NCBI GenBank assembly: GCA_013396525.1
Contig: VWYX01000922.1
Location: forward strand, 193,361-257,360
Source: Chaetorhynchus papuensis
Taxonomy: Eukaryota > Chordata > Aves > Passeriformes > Rhipiduridae
Direction of reading: 5' to 3'
DNA: 64,000 nt
A program made the translations under genes and the position numbers. The notes beneath the pieces were generated by a model, which was not told where the DNA came from, made no database searches, and saw only the letters and a program-made list of their open reading frames with translations. Of the stretch, positions 14,094 to 26,537 are shown piece by piece. Each line of letters opens with the position of its first letter. Within the stretch, counting starts at the first letter, position 1.

Positions 14094-17000
14094 TGCAATT
14101 TTATATTACTCTTTTAAAGAACTTTCCTGTAACCAAACACATGATAAGCCATTGATCACAAGAGCACCACCAAGAAATCCTTGCAGTCTCATGGCATATC
14201 TCCAAACATGTAAATCTGTACATCAGCTCTGTACAATGATCACATGCAAGGCTGGACTTAATGCCAGCAGTGACACTGGAATGGGATGATATCAAGGTAA
14301 TTTAATTCATGTTTACATTTGCTGACTTGTTTAAAATTTGATCTTTTCACTGTTATTGCAAAAAATCAAATATGAGCCACGACTGTAACATGCTTGTATG
14401 CTGCAATGAAAATCTTTACAATTTTGATTTGAAAGATCCAATGTTTTTTATAGAATAAGAAGAAATTGGATCAATTAGCCTATAGGAAAAAGCCAGTGAA
14501 AGCAGAGACAGACAGGTTATCAGAACTAGGAAAGAATTACGTGCATGTGTGTATGTGTCCCTATGTCTCACATTTGGCCATGTAACCCTTCTCGTGCACC
14601 CACGGGCTCTGTAAAAGGCTGCCATTGACTTGGAGGAGTTTACTCACTGATCTCTCTTGTACACATGTTCCCCATGTCACATTTTGTCACGTTTGTCATC
14701 GTATATTCCTGCGGGCTTAAAATCCTGTGCCACCCTACTCCCTCGACAGAGGCAGCCACTTTCCCCTGGACCATGGCACAAGACCAGCAGCAGTGTGCTG
14801 TGGCCAGCCCGAGCTCCCCACCACACCAGACCTCTACCCCAGCACTAACTACAAACAGGGCTTTGGACAGTCCCCTGGATACTTCAGGCACTATCTGGAG
14901 GACCTCCCAATCCCTATCTGGCCCATGACACTGGGTGTCTGATACTGACTTCACACTTTCTTTCAAGCATTCCCTAATGCTTAGAAAATCAATTTGGAAT
15001 ATCCACATGCTGTTTTCACCATTCTTAAGTCCTTGACTTTAACTGTACTACATGCAGGAAAACCTGACATAGCTGGACAGTATCACCTGACTGCTCCCTT
15101 GAGATATTGGGCTGTCTTTGCTTATTTAGTGCTTTTTGACAGCTGTCAAAGACACCTAAAATTTTTGTGCTTTCACAATGCCTTACTGCCAGCTGTAAGT
15201 GGACCTTCCAGGGACTAAAGCAGTACAAAAAATTAACCCTAAATTCAATAAAATACTGCCCCATAAATGAGAACTTCACAAGTCTCAGCAACCTTTATCA
15301 CAGACATGAAGAAGTAAATCTCCCCAGTCAGTAAGAATACAATGAATACTCTAGAAATTTATCTCACTATTTAATATCTAAATTTCTTACACAAAAGCAA
15401 TTGAGGACTTCTTAAATAGCATTGTATAATAATTCCCAGACAAAAACTGCATTAAGATAAAGTTACAATTGAACATACATATCAATAATTTAAGGTAAAA
15501 TACATTACAGGGATATATATTTAGCCCCAAGCAAGATTTACAAACCTCAGAAGTTTACAGATCTGGTTATAGTGAAAAGAAAAACGAGGGAGATTAAAAA
15601 TTGGAAATGTGAAAACATCTGTCCCAGAACAGTGAACTATGATGGCCACTGTAGAGGCAGCATGCCTTTGGCATCAGACCTACTGAAAATATTCAATTTT
15701 CTAAAGAGAAACATTCCTTGTGTAATTCTTTGAACGAAAATATTATATGGCAACCTCTATTGAAGAAGGCACTCAAAAGATTTGGCTTCAAGTATTAAAT
15801 AATTGAAGAGATCTATGAATAACACTGTTTTATAATTATGTTTACTTATGAATTCTTAAAAACTGTTTATAAAGTAAGTTATGTAACTTTTAATAATGCA
15901 TTGCAGTCTTCATATAGAAATGAAGTGAAATCTCAGTTTTTGTCATTAAAACTCATCTCCTTATGGAATAATTAGTTGTGTTTCCAGACTTTGTTAATTT
16001 TTTTGCCTAGAGAACATACAGACTACACTATCATGTAAGCTAAAGGACTTAGGGCCCCAGGTCACATGAAATAAAAAGATGTAGGGGCCCTGTATCATCT
16101 GAAGTTATAGAGGGATTTTAAAAATTGCACACAATTAACTGAAAGCATGAACATAATGAAACAGCTTAAAATCATGAATTATTCTTGTACTTAATGCAGG
16201 ACTCTTGTCACCAAAATACATTGCAAACCATGGTGCTCACAAACCATCTTTTATGCTCAAAGACAAACCAAAAATCAGCTCACATGCGTAGTGCATACTA
16301 AAGATTGAATAAAAGCCTGGCTGCCCAGCAGATCTCCAAGTAATTTACAAATGAAAATGGACTGGATAGAACAATTGTTGAACATGCACAACTTCCACTG
16401 AAGTCACAAAATATATTTTAGGATTAAGCCACAGTCAAAGAGCCTGTTTTTGCACATTACTCACTAGAAAACCCCTTGGCTTCAAGACCCAGTGAGCTCA
16501 GCAGGGATGCTTTGGTGAATGGGAAGTGCTGAACAGGCTTCTCATCAAATTTCACAATGATCTTATAATCATGCTCCATTACTCCTTGCTACATCACACC
16601 TTGTTTTACAAACAATGCCATATAAAGGACCAAAGTGATCTGCAGTACCATAACAGTAGAATAACCTAGAGGAAAAAGGCAAACAAAAGCCCCAAACCAA
16701 AACCTTGGTAAGCAATGCAAATGCAAGTGGTAGGAGTTCAGCAGAACCCACGATGCCTGGTTGTCAATCTTATGCTTTTATCGCGAGGTCAAGAGGCCCT
16801 CTTCTGCTGTCATTTGTCACAACAGACCATGAACTGAGAGTGAAAATCTGTGGGGAAACAAGGAAAAGATGTGAAAGCACCTCTTTGGGCTTGGAAAACA
16901 CCTCTCACAGAACTGTCCTTTATAACAATCACACTGGAAGAGTGGAGGCTCATGCCTTACACACAAAGTTCCTGATTCCTCTGAAGTACAGGAAAAAGTG

Positions 17001-17094
17001 ATCTTTTCTGCCCAGGGATAAAATCCCAGGCCATTTCTGCAACGAAAAGGAGGGGGGAAATGAGAAGGGGCAGAGCTGGCATGGAGAAGAAAGG

Positions 17095-17124
17095 GAGAGC
17101 CTCGGAGAGCCTCAGAGAGCCAGG
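17095..17124. repeat. Three 10-bp tandem units
   Basis: GAGAGCCTCG, GAGAGCCTCA and GAGAGCCAGG in a row, within a G/A-rich stretch. Confidence 0.7.
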
Positions 17125-19953
17125 CTCGCCCCTCCAACCAACAGCTGAGGGACACTGATCCCTTCTATGGAGCTGGAGGCAGTTGCCTGCATGGCATTCC
17201 AAGGTTCTGGGACAAGCAAAACAGGCAAAGGGGTTTTCAGCCCTTTCCCTCTGCCGTGCTTTCCCTCTGTAGTCCCAGCCCACTGCGTGTTCCATGCTCT
17301 AAGTCCCCTTGTTTCCACAGCCCAGTGTAAAATTTGTCATTTGTGTTAGTGTTTCACTGGCGCTAACTTTGAAACTGGTTATGCTCCCTTTTTCTCTGGA
17401 AATAGGAATAGAAAACTGAACACTGCATTCTTTCCTACACAGAGTTTGAATTTGAAACTATTAAACAATTTAAATCCTATTTTATTTTTGAATATATTTA
17501 CCTACCTTTTTATTCTTTTAACACAACCTACAACTTTCTTGCTGGCAGCCATTAATTATTTGGAAGTTTCATAGCTTCCTATAAGCTCATATGTAGTTTT
17601 CTAGCCATTATATTTTTAATTTCACAGGCAGGATTTTAATACATTGTCTACTGCTGCCATAAATCACTTAAATGTGTTAGTTAGAAAGCAGATTGTTCAG
17701 TAATTACCATTTTATTTACTATCCTGATGTAAGAAATTGAAATAGGACTCAGTTTTCAAACTTAGAAACAACGTAAAGTGACTTAGGAGAGAATGCAGTA
17801 CAAGTGCAAACAGCAATCAGCAGTGATTGTTTTCACTTCCATTAGTAGTAATGTTTCCTCAAAAAAATTACTAGGAAAACTTTGTGAACTGAACCACTTG
17901 TGACTCAATGGATGCTGTTAAGGTCTCAGTATCAACAGCTCTCCCCCCATTTTCCAGATCTAGAAATGCTGAAGGAGAAATGATTCCATCCCTTGGAAAT
18001 GGTAAAAGGAGCTGAGAAATATGTAGTGCTGTTGTTCAGCCATCCTTGGTGAAGCGATAAATACACCGAGAGATTTCAAAGGCAAAATCTCTCCTCAATA
18101 CAAGACAAGAGACTGCAGGTAAACTATCAGGGGGAATCGACCCATGTGACAATGCAATACCCTCCAATTTCTTCACAGAAGTTAAAACTCTTTTGTAAGA
18201 GGCAGAGCAATAACACCAGTGGTAAATACTGACTTTTCTGCAGCTGTTTTTTATCAGTCTCTTACCATAAGACTCATCTTAAGAGACAGCACAGCATCAC
18301 ACCTGGACCTTCATTCACACAAAAAGAAGTATCAACCATTTCGTTACTGCTTTTGGACCCAGATTTGGCCAGCCTAAAGCCTCCCTGTGCCAAGCCTTTC
18401 CTACTGAGTGTATTGGCATTACCAAAGACAGAATGTTAAACATAATCATACTTTTACATTTATATATATTTTCTACCACATAAACTATACATAAAAATTT
18501 TTACATGTACTATAATATATAGCAGTAATAGGCACACTGGCAGGCACACTGACTAAGTCACCTGAATCTGGGTGAAAGAGAATATAAAAAAAAAATAAAT
18601 AAAATCTTTATCTTATAATATTGTTTACTTTATCAGCAGCCTCAGATCTTCCCATGCTTCTCTGTGACACCTACAGACTTATTTTGAAACATCACAGAAA
18701 GATCTCTGACAGAAGCATGTCTAGAAATGCAGTGCAACTTACAATGCATAAACTCAGCTTGTTTCCTGATGGCGATAATCTGACCCCTTTTTCAGAAGGG
18801 CACGCTCACCAGAATTTATTTTTCTCCCTAACTTCTCCTAAAATGATTGTATTTCTGACATTCAACTGAAAATATTTGCATTTGGAAAATAGTTCTGCTG
18901 TGCTCCTACACTTCTACTCTGCTCTAAAGGCCAAGCAATGAAGCATCTTATAGGCTCCTGTTTACAGGATATTCTAAGGGAAGTGACCACAATTTGAGAA
19001 GCAGAAAGTGTGGATATGAGATACCCCAGCTTTATAACACATAAGGTAACACAAAAGCACTTTCAAATGGAAGTAATCTGGACTTCTTCTGAACCCCTAT
19101 GGTTTTGAAGTGAGATGTTACATTTAGCAGATGAACATTTCCATGGGAACCAGATGGATTTGTGAAAAAGTCCATTTAGTAAACTGCTTGAATTTCCATT
19201 ATGAAAGGATTCAAGCAGAAAACAGATGACCACACTTCTAATTTCCTTGAAAATAGCTTGGAGGTGAAGCCCTGGATCCAGCCAGGCCTGCCCCTACCCA
19301 CATGCTGGACTGACTTCCTTTATTCTAGAACCGATGATGCTTCATTCCCAGTACATTAAACTCATCTCATATAGTCACTTATTACATATAATGGATGCAG
19401 TTTTATCTGAAATAAAATATTTATGGGGAATGCACAGACAAGACAGAATATGGCAGTTACTGTGCTCAAGACAGTCAGCATTTTCCTTTGCAGCAGTTAT
19501 TTCCATCATGCTGCAGGTACTTCTTCTCTTCTTGGGTTATGACAATCCTAAACCTAGAAAGTAATGGCATTTATTTATGAATTCTTTATTCCTATGCAGG
19601 TTGACTCCTAACATTGAAACTTACAGTTTCTGTCCAATAACTAACACTTTAATTGCTCTCTCTTTACTTTCAAAACAAAATTACTTTCTTACTTTCTGAG
19701 CCTTAAAGGTGGCTGAGCTGTTTAACAAAACAATCGGAAGAGAGTTATGCAAACTCAAAAACAGAGGCAGCACCCACTGCCTGTCAGAACCTCTGCTGTC
19801 CCTGTAGGCCTGTTTGGTACACTTTGCTTTTGAATTTCTGCAGCCACAGACTGCAGAATTTTACATCATTGCCGAATCCAAGCCAAGAATGGTAACATGA
19901 ACTACCTCATGGTAGTAAACACTGAGATAAGCTTAGAAACAACTGAAAAGGAT

Positions 19954-20198
19954 TAGAATCACAGAAAGTCTTGGGTTGGAGGGGACCTTAAAAACCATCT
20001 GGTTCCAACCCCCTGCCATGGGCAGGGATACCATCCACTAGACCAGGTTGCTCAAAGCCCCATTCAGCCTGGCCTTGAACACTTTCAGGGATGAAGCATC
20101 TACATCTTCTCTGGGCAACCTCTGCCAGTCCTCACTGCCCAAAAAGTATAGATTTCTTCCCTATCATCTAATCTAAACCCGTGTCAGGTTAAAAAGCA
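19954..20198 (-). mobile_element. CR1 LINE 3'-end fragment
   Basis: It reads AATCACAGAAAGTCTTGGG, then GGTTCCAACCCCCTGCCATG and GGTTGCTCAAAGCCCCATTC. This is the antisense of the avian CR1 3' region, so the element lies on the minus strand with its 3' end at the low coordinate. It continues through the segment resembling TTTCTTCCCTATCATCTAATC, which reaches further 5' than most copies here. It is truncated at the 5' end, as is usual for CR1, and has no open reverse transcriptase. It sits in the sense orientation relative to DLG2. Confidence 0.93.
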
Positions 20199-20562
20199 AC
20201 TAACAACCCATCATAAAGAAGATACTCACCTTACACTGAGTAGTCTTCCTTTATAAAGAGGATGAATTTCTAAGATAGATGCAAATTTCAGATCCTTTTT
20301 CAGAGGTGGAGGGTGTATAATTGCAGAGAAGAAAAATAAAGCAGGTACATTACTCTTCGGACACAAGCTGGACTGGCTGTGTATTACCCTCCAAGCCATG
20401 TAGGCAGATCATTCTGATTCAGATATTGCTTTGATAACTTATATCAGAGGCTGCTTGAATGGTAAAGGAGTTGGGGATTTCCACACAAAATTTTGCACAA
20501 ATACACACCTACACATGTGTAACACAATGAGAGGTTTAAAAGAGAAACACTGAAAAGTAGGG

Positions 20563-20580
20563 ACACACACACACACACAC
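20563..20580. repeat. AC dinucleotide repeat (9 units)
   Basis: Nine uninterrupted AC units followed by five A; a possible length-variable microsatellite. Confidence 0.95.
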
Positions 20581-23310
20581 AAAAATCCTCTTACAATTGC
20601 CACTGAAGTGCCCAACTGTACAAAAAGCTTCCAAAACTCACTTCACAAATGAAATGACAGAACAGCCAAAGTATGAGGGTTTTGCACCTCTCTCTCCTGT
20701 ACCCATTTCACACTCAGCCCCTGCCAAATGCCCATCTCTGCAAGTCAGGGGATAGCCAGCAAAAACCACACCACTCTGAATCTCTCCAAGAAAATAAAAT
20801 ACTCTTCTCTAGGAGGCATATGCATTAAAAAGAAACGAAAGTAATCTGACTGACTCATAACATGCTTGTTACACATCTCTTTGTGTATTTAGGCACCAAA
20901 CAGCACTGAAGCAAAAATTAAACTCAGTATTCAGAAATGTTGTTCAAAGTTTGTAAAACCTGAATTTTCTGCATAATTCTGAGCTGCTGTGTGTAAACCA
21001 CATCTTAAAGCAAACATGCTTATAAAGTGAAGTGCTAAAAATAATTATTACAAGTGCTAAAAGAAATTGTTGCTTGAGTTAGTCTCACACGTTACCCTGG
21101 AAAACTGCAAAGGGAATTAGAAAGTCACAAGAAAGTACTTCAAGATGTCTGATAACAAACTTTACTGAAAAGTGACTTATGCCAGACTTCTATGCCCATG
21201 TTTAAGCTACGAAATAGAACCAAACTGAATTTTACGAGAAGTGATCAGTCACATAATTCAGATCAGGATATTTCTATTTCAGAGCTTAATTTGAGTGAAT
21301 GGCTCAGAAAACATTGACTAAAATATTGCTGAAACCATCTTCAACCCTGAAACCAGGAGACAAAGTTACTTTCTGTTCAAGACACTAAAGCTTCTAAAAG
21401 AAGATGGATTGCCAGGTTAAAATATAGGGAAATTTTAACTTTGTAGATGTATGAAGTTATATCTTTAAACACATCTTCACACTGAACTTCTGTTAATATT
21501 TAATTAAAAAAAATCCATTTACTTCAGCATCCACTTAAATTTCTAATTTAGCCATTATACAGTAACTGATATAGGTCAGAGAGGGTAAAATCAAAGATAA
21601 TATGTACCTTCAGTGCATTTTTCTGTCGTGCAAAGGTTTTCCTACTCAAAATTAATATTGAAAAGAGGTTTTTTTTTTTGTTTGAAGCTGTCATGACATA
21701 TGACATTATTTCAGTGACTCTGCAGTTAATTAAGTATTTTCAATGAGTCTATAATGAAGTATTGAGATTGACAATGAAGTCTAAATCTGATTCTTATTTC
21801 TCTCGTCAGCTGCCATCTTAACAGCCATGAAAAGGCAAGTAACATAAGAAAGAGTGACGTAGATCAAGATAACGGAAAAGGAGGAATTTATTGTAGAAGC
21901 AGCTCGGTAATAAAGATTTTCAGAGGCATTGAGCTGACTTGCTGAGAAATAGTTTTATCCCAGGCACAGCTTAGTGTGCGTTCTGAAGCTGTTTGCCTTC
22001 TTACTTACCCTTCACACACACCTGCACTCTAAGAATGTGTGGAATATGATGGCTGTGATGAGATCTCTTGCAGACACCCTTTGCAGCTCTTAAAATCTGG
22101 CCCTGTGGATCCCAGATTGGAGTTTCCAATGGCTGCACTTGGATATTTGTGTGTGTGTTTGTCCACTCAACAGAATTTCTGTTCTTAACAATGCCATGGT
22201 CACCTAACTATCAAATGCACCTCAAATCAGTATTTTTACTTTCACTAAAGATCCCACCTATTACCACTCTCAGCAGGCAGAGATCAGAGCTAGGAAGGCA
22301 CATGGGGCAGGTTAACTATTCACTGTTGTATGTGAAAACCTTAAAGAAGCTGTGGATGCAAGTGCAGCACTTAGGAGTAGATCTGAAGAAAACTTCCCTC
22401 TACCCCTTGGTTCCACTCTATTTAAAAGTGCACACTTTATGTTTCATTTCTTACACTCTGCTGTCATTCTTGCCTGTAGGGAATAAATTCAAATTAACCA
22501 ACCAGTCATCTAGAATTCATTATCTTGCAATTTCCTATCTTGCCTTGAAACTCTTAATTTTGTCATTTTTCTCCTGGAATCACAACATTAAGTTGTCTGT
22601 GATTTTTCTCATTTTTCCCTCCCTCCATTAAAATAATGACTGTGCTAACTTGCCTCAAGAATTATTCCTGAGAGAAACTCTTGGCTAGCAATAAACCAAA
22701 GGCAGAGACCTCAATGAGTTTCTTTCTGGCCTCATTAGTGGTTCACCTGTTGAGCTGGGGAAAGCAATTTGATGCATAGCACTTTCTAGCAGCTGCTTTG
22801 CAGGGACACTGGAAGAGGTCTATTCATCTTGCCTTAGCTTTGTCCATCCAGCCTCAGTCATCAGTGCTCCCTCTTAAGCTGGTAAGAAGAGACTCATCTC
22901 ACCAATAAAGGCTGAATGACCTCAGAGAGAATTACATCTTGACTGAGAGACCTTGGGCAAGCAGCTTAGCCAGTGGCCCCATTTAAAGAAAACATTACTC
23001 TTTTTTTGTTTGTTTTTGCCTAGCTCTGTATTATAATTAAAAGCAAATCCCCATATGTGTCAAGAACTATAAACTTTAAAAATACAAATCATGAAAGACT
23101 GTCCCTAACATTTGCTGAGAATTTTGTGCTGACAGCAGCCACAGCACTGGGCCAAGAAAATCCCTGATATGCTGTTGTCTCCTGTGATATTTATCAATGG
23201 AGAATAACAGTTGTCACTTTATGTCAGACTTGCTATCTTACCTCAGCATGAGATCTCCAGAAGCAGGCGATAATCTCTGCATCCTTTGGGAAAACTTCAT
23301 CCCTTTGTAT

Positions 23311-23513
23311 CATAGAATGAGTCACAGAATCACAGAATGGTTTGGGCTGGAACAGACCTTAAAGACCATCCAGTTTCAATCCCCTGCCATGGGCAGGGAC
23401 ACCTTCCACAAGACCAGGTTGCTCAAAGCCCCATCCATCCTGGCCTTGAACACTTCCAGGGGTGGAGCATCCACAGTTTCCCTGGGAAACCTGTGCCACT
23501 GCCTCACCACTTT
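23311..23513 (-). mobile_element. CR1 LINE 3'-end fragment
   Basis: It starts CATAGAATGAGTCACAGAAT and continues GGTTTGGGCTGGAACAGACC, GGGCAGGGACACCTTCCAC and CCTGTGCCACTGCCTCACCA. This is antisense CR1, so the element is on the minus strand. The imperfect repeat of CATAGAAT, CACAGAAT, CACAGAAT at the start is the short tandem 3' tail typical of CR1. It is 5'-truncated near 23513. Open frames at 23197-23595 and 23376-23636 run through it and are products of the repeat, not genes. Confidence 0.95.
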
Positions 23514-25474
23514 CTCCCTTGCTGAAGTTTTGCAAGCAGAAAAAGTGACACCAGAAACTCTCTCTTCAATTTGTCTCTTTCTAACTCTACACTGACACAA
23601 AAGCCCCTTGAACTTACAAGATGGATTCAAAAGCAAAACTACTTAATTTTTTTCTTTTCAACAGACTGAACAGAAGCTCTGCAGGAAACACCAGGAGAAT
23701 ATACTTTTAATTTCAAAATGAAACATTTTACTTGCTCAGTATTTTCACATAAATTACTGCAAGGAAAGGTTAAATTTTAGTATTCATATTCTCTGGGGAC
23801 ATACACTGAATACACAAGGATTGGGCACAACCTATATTTTATTATTATTTTAAGCACATGAGCATTGGTGATATTGACTACATTGTGGAATGTCAGCCAG
23901 TTAATGAAGTACTTTGTACTTTCAGTCATGTCTCTACATGATGTAATTCACCCGAAGGCACAAGAAAAACAGGTTTCTAGAAAGTTTTCAAATTCTAATA
24001 TAATAAAATGTGTTAAACTGTTTGGATAAAAAAATATTTTCGTGAAAAGTCTTCAGCGTCTTTAATAGCCCAATCACCCAGGGCCAGCTATGAGTTATAT
24101 AACAGCCTCTAAAGCTGAAGTTTTCCAGTTACTAGGAAGACTAGGAGAGGCAGTGGCAATGGAATAGGACAGACTTATATTAACTGTAAGAAAAGAAGGA
24201 AGGAATAAGAAAGTCTGACACTGAAGGTAACTAAAAAGCAAAACAACAAAGAAACAAACCATGTCTTTGCAACTTGCAAACATCAATAAGAAGGAAAAGA
24301 GAACATATTTTAAAGTAAATAGACAGCAATAAATAGGAGCTTCTCAAGGCATATGATATATGAAAAGATGTTGCTGTGAAAGAATTAAAATAGAAAAATT
24401 TTGATAAGACTTACCGCTTAAAAACTAAAAATTAAAAGCAAACACAAAACATCTTTGGCACAAAACACATTTGTTTTCCACATGAAAAGCACAATTAAAA
24501 ATTAAAATAAGAAAGAGATTGAGAAAAGAAACACTGGAATGGGTTAAGAAATAATGTCAACCTCATCCTGGTTCTAAAGTGAATTTTCTTTGGGCACCCC
24601 TCTGCTCCCTCAGCAGCATACCTCCTTCTAAGAGGCCAGGATACAAATCCATACAGTCTTTGCATTGAAACAAGGTCTTGTTTTCTAAAAAAAAGCTGTC
24701 AGGGAAGGGCAAAACCAGAGTTTTAGTGAACTCAAAGATAGGGAAGGAAATTTGGAAGAATCTGTAGCCCACACTTCACAGTTAAATGAGCAGCTGCAAA
24801 CACAACTCATGTTGCATAAAGAAAACCAATCCTTTATTTGCATTCCCAACCAGACTTATTAATGACTACCTCAACAAAACAGCAAAAAGTGGAAAATACT
24901 GAACCTAAATTAATAAATTGTCAAAGAAAAGTAATTCATAATCTCCAGCATGAGGAATTAGCAGATACACTTTTTCCATGCACACATAAATATGACCAAA
25001 GCACAGAAGGCTGTGTGTGAACAACAAAAAACAAAGCAAGACCTGCACTACAAATGAAGCTTAAAGGACTACAGAAAAAAACTCCCAGCCACATAACTTC
25101 ATGTTTTCACATTTTGAATGAAAAGAAGAAAAGATGGGTTTTGAAAGGAAATCATGCTTTCCCTGCACAACATTGACATTGACAACTGTATATTCTTCAA
25201 TGAAGAATGTACTATTCAAGGAAATGTAAAGCCTGTTGACAGAAACAAGAGCTAAATATGGCTGAATGAAAAAATAAGTACTTAACATGAAACATTCATG
25301 AAAATGGGAATTGAGAAAGCTCAGGAGTCTGTAAAGAAACAGCAAATATACTGTAGCGGACGGGGATGACTACATTAAACACAAGCAAATCTGCAGAAAA
25401 ACATTAAGAAAATCTATCCATAACTTGTTTCATGCATAGATGCATAGTGAGTGCTGACTATTTTAGAGAAAGCC

Positions 25475-25490
25475 AAAAAAAAAAAAAAAA
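25475..25490. repeat. A16 homopolymer
   Basis: Sixteen A in a row; no recognisable retrocopy body precedes it on either strand. Confidence 0.9.
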
Positions 25491-26396
25491 TAGAATTCTT
25501 CTTTATATGAAATATTCAGTGTTATATGGGTTTCACTATGTAACTCTACTAGGAAAGTGATGTTTAAATTTAACAGAGGAATTAAAATGTAACCTTTTGT
25601 GTCTTATGGGAAGCCTACAAAGGTTTGACTTTACAAGAACATTTGTAATCCCTGGTGCTTCAGCTGTGGCATCTGATGAGCCCCAGAAATATCTGTTGGT
25701 GCAGGGGCAATGCCCATGAACACAGGCAGAGTCACTCAGGGACTAGAGTTAATTTGCAGTGGAGTGGAAGCTGTGGTGAGGACAGCTCAGGCAAACAGAA
25801 AGGAAATTCTGTGAGATGACAAAATAATTTGAAAGTTAATCAGGGAGATTTTTTTAACCACCCTTTCCATTTTAAATATGCTTTAGGGGTTTTTACTTGA
25901 AGATATTGTGAAACTTGCAATGAAATGGAAAACTTAAAGGCTTTTCTCCAACAATGTAAAAATAAAAGCAGCATATTCTAAATAATATACAGCAAATAGA
26001 GGCACAAAAGCTACACCTAAGGCAAAGGTCTTGCATGGCCACACAAGTGGGTACTATCTTGGCACTGGTGCATTTGTCTGAAGGGTACCAAAACTGTATT
26101 TATTAGATCAAAAGAAAGGCAGCAAATACCAATCTCAAAATTTAACCCTGTACATTAACTGCTGACATAGCTTGGAGCACTCAAGGATTAGTTTTGAGCA
26201 TAACAAATACCATTTTGGTGCACTACATGAAGTTGTGCATTGCAGCCACACAACCCTTTTAAATATCTTCACTAACGCAGAAATCTCTGCAACAAAGAGC
26301 CAATTTCTTGCTTACTGAACTCTGGCACTTTTGTTGAAGCAAAACATGTTAAAACGACAAGAAGGGAGAAATAGTTTTGACAGCATCATCTGTCAT

Positions 26397-26537
26397 GCCA
26401 TCCCTGGAAACATTCAAGGCCAGACTGGATGGGGCTCTGAGCAATCTGATTTAGTTGAAGATGTCCCTGACCATGGGTGGAGGTTTGGAACTAGTTGGCC
26501 TTTAAAGGTCCTTTCCAACTGAAATTATTCTATGATC
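26397..26537 (+). mobile_element. CR1 LINE 3'-end fragment
   Basis: On the plus strand it reads CCATCCCTGGAAACATTCAA, GGATGGGGCTCTGAGCAA, GGTCCTTTCCAACTGAAAT and ends ATTATTCTATGATCTGG. This is the CR1 3' end in forward orientation, about 140 bp long and diverged. It is antisense to DLG2. The small open frame at 26331-26522 is mostly this repeat. Confidence 0.93.

Noticed and set aside
16052..16092. AGGGCCCC and GGGGCCCT near each other as a hairpin or terminator.
   Set aside because: The arms are short, the spacing is about 30 bp and there is no transcript evidence; intrinsic terminators do not apply in a vertebrate intron.
23197..23636. Open frames of 132, 62 and 86 codons.
   Set aside because: They are translations of the CR1 fragment at 23311-23513 and its flanks.
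25475..25490. A16 (and A19 at 35880) considered as poly-A tails of processed pseudogenes.
   Set aside because: No coding remnant, polyadenylation signal in the right place or flanking target duplication was seen.
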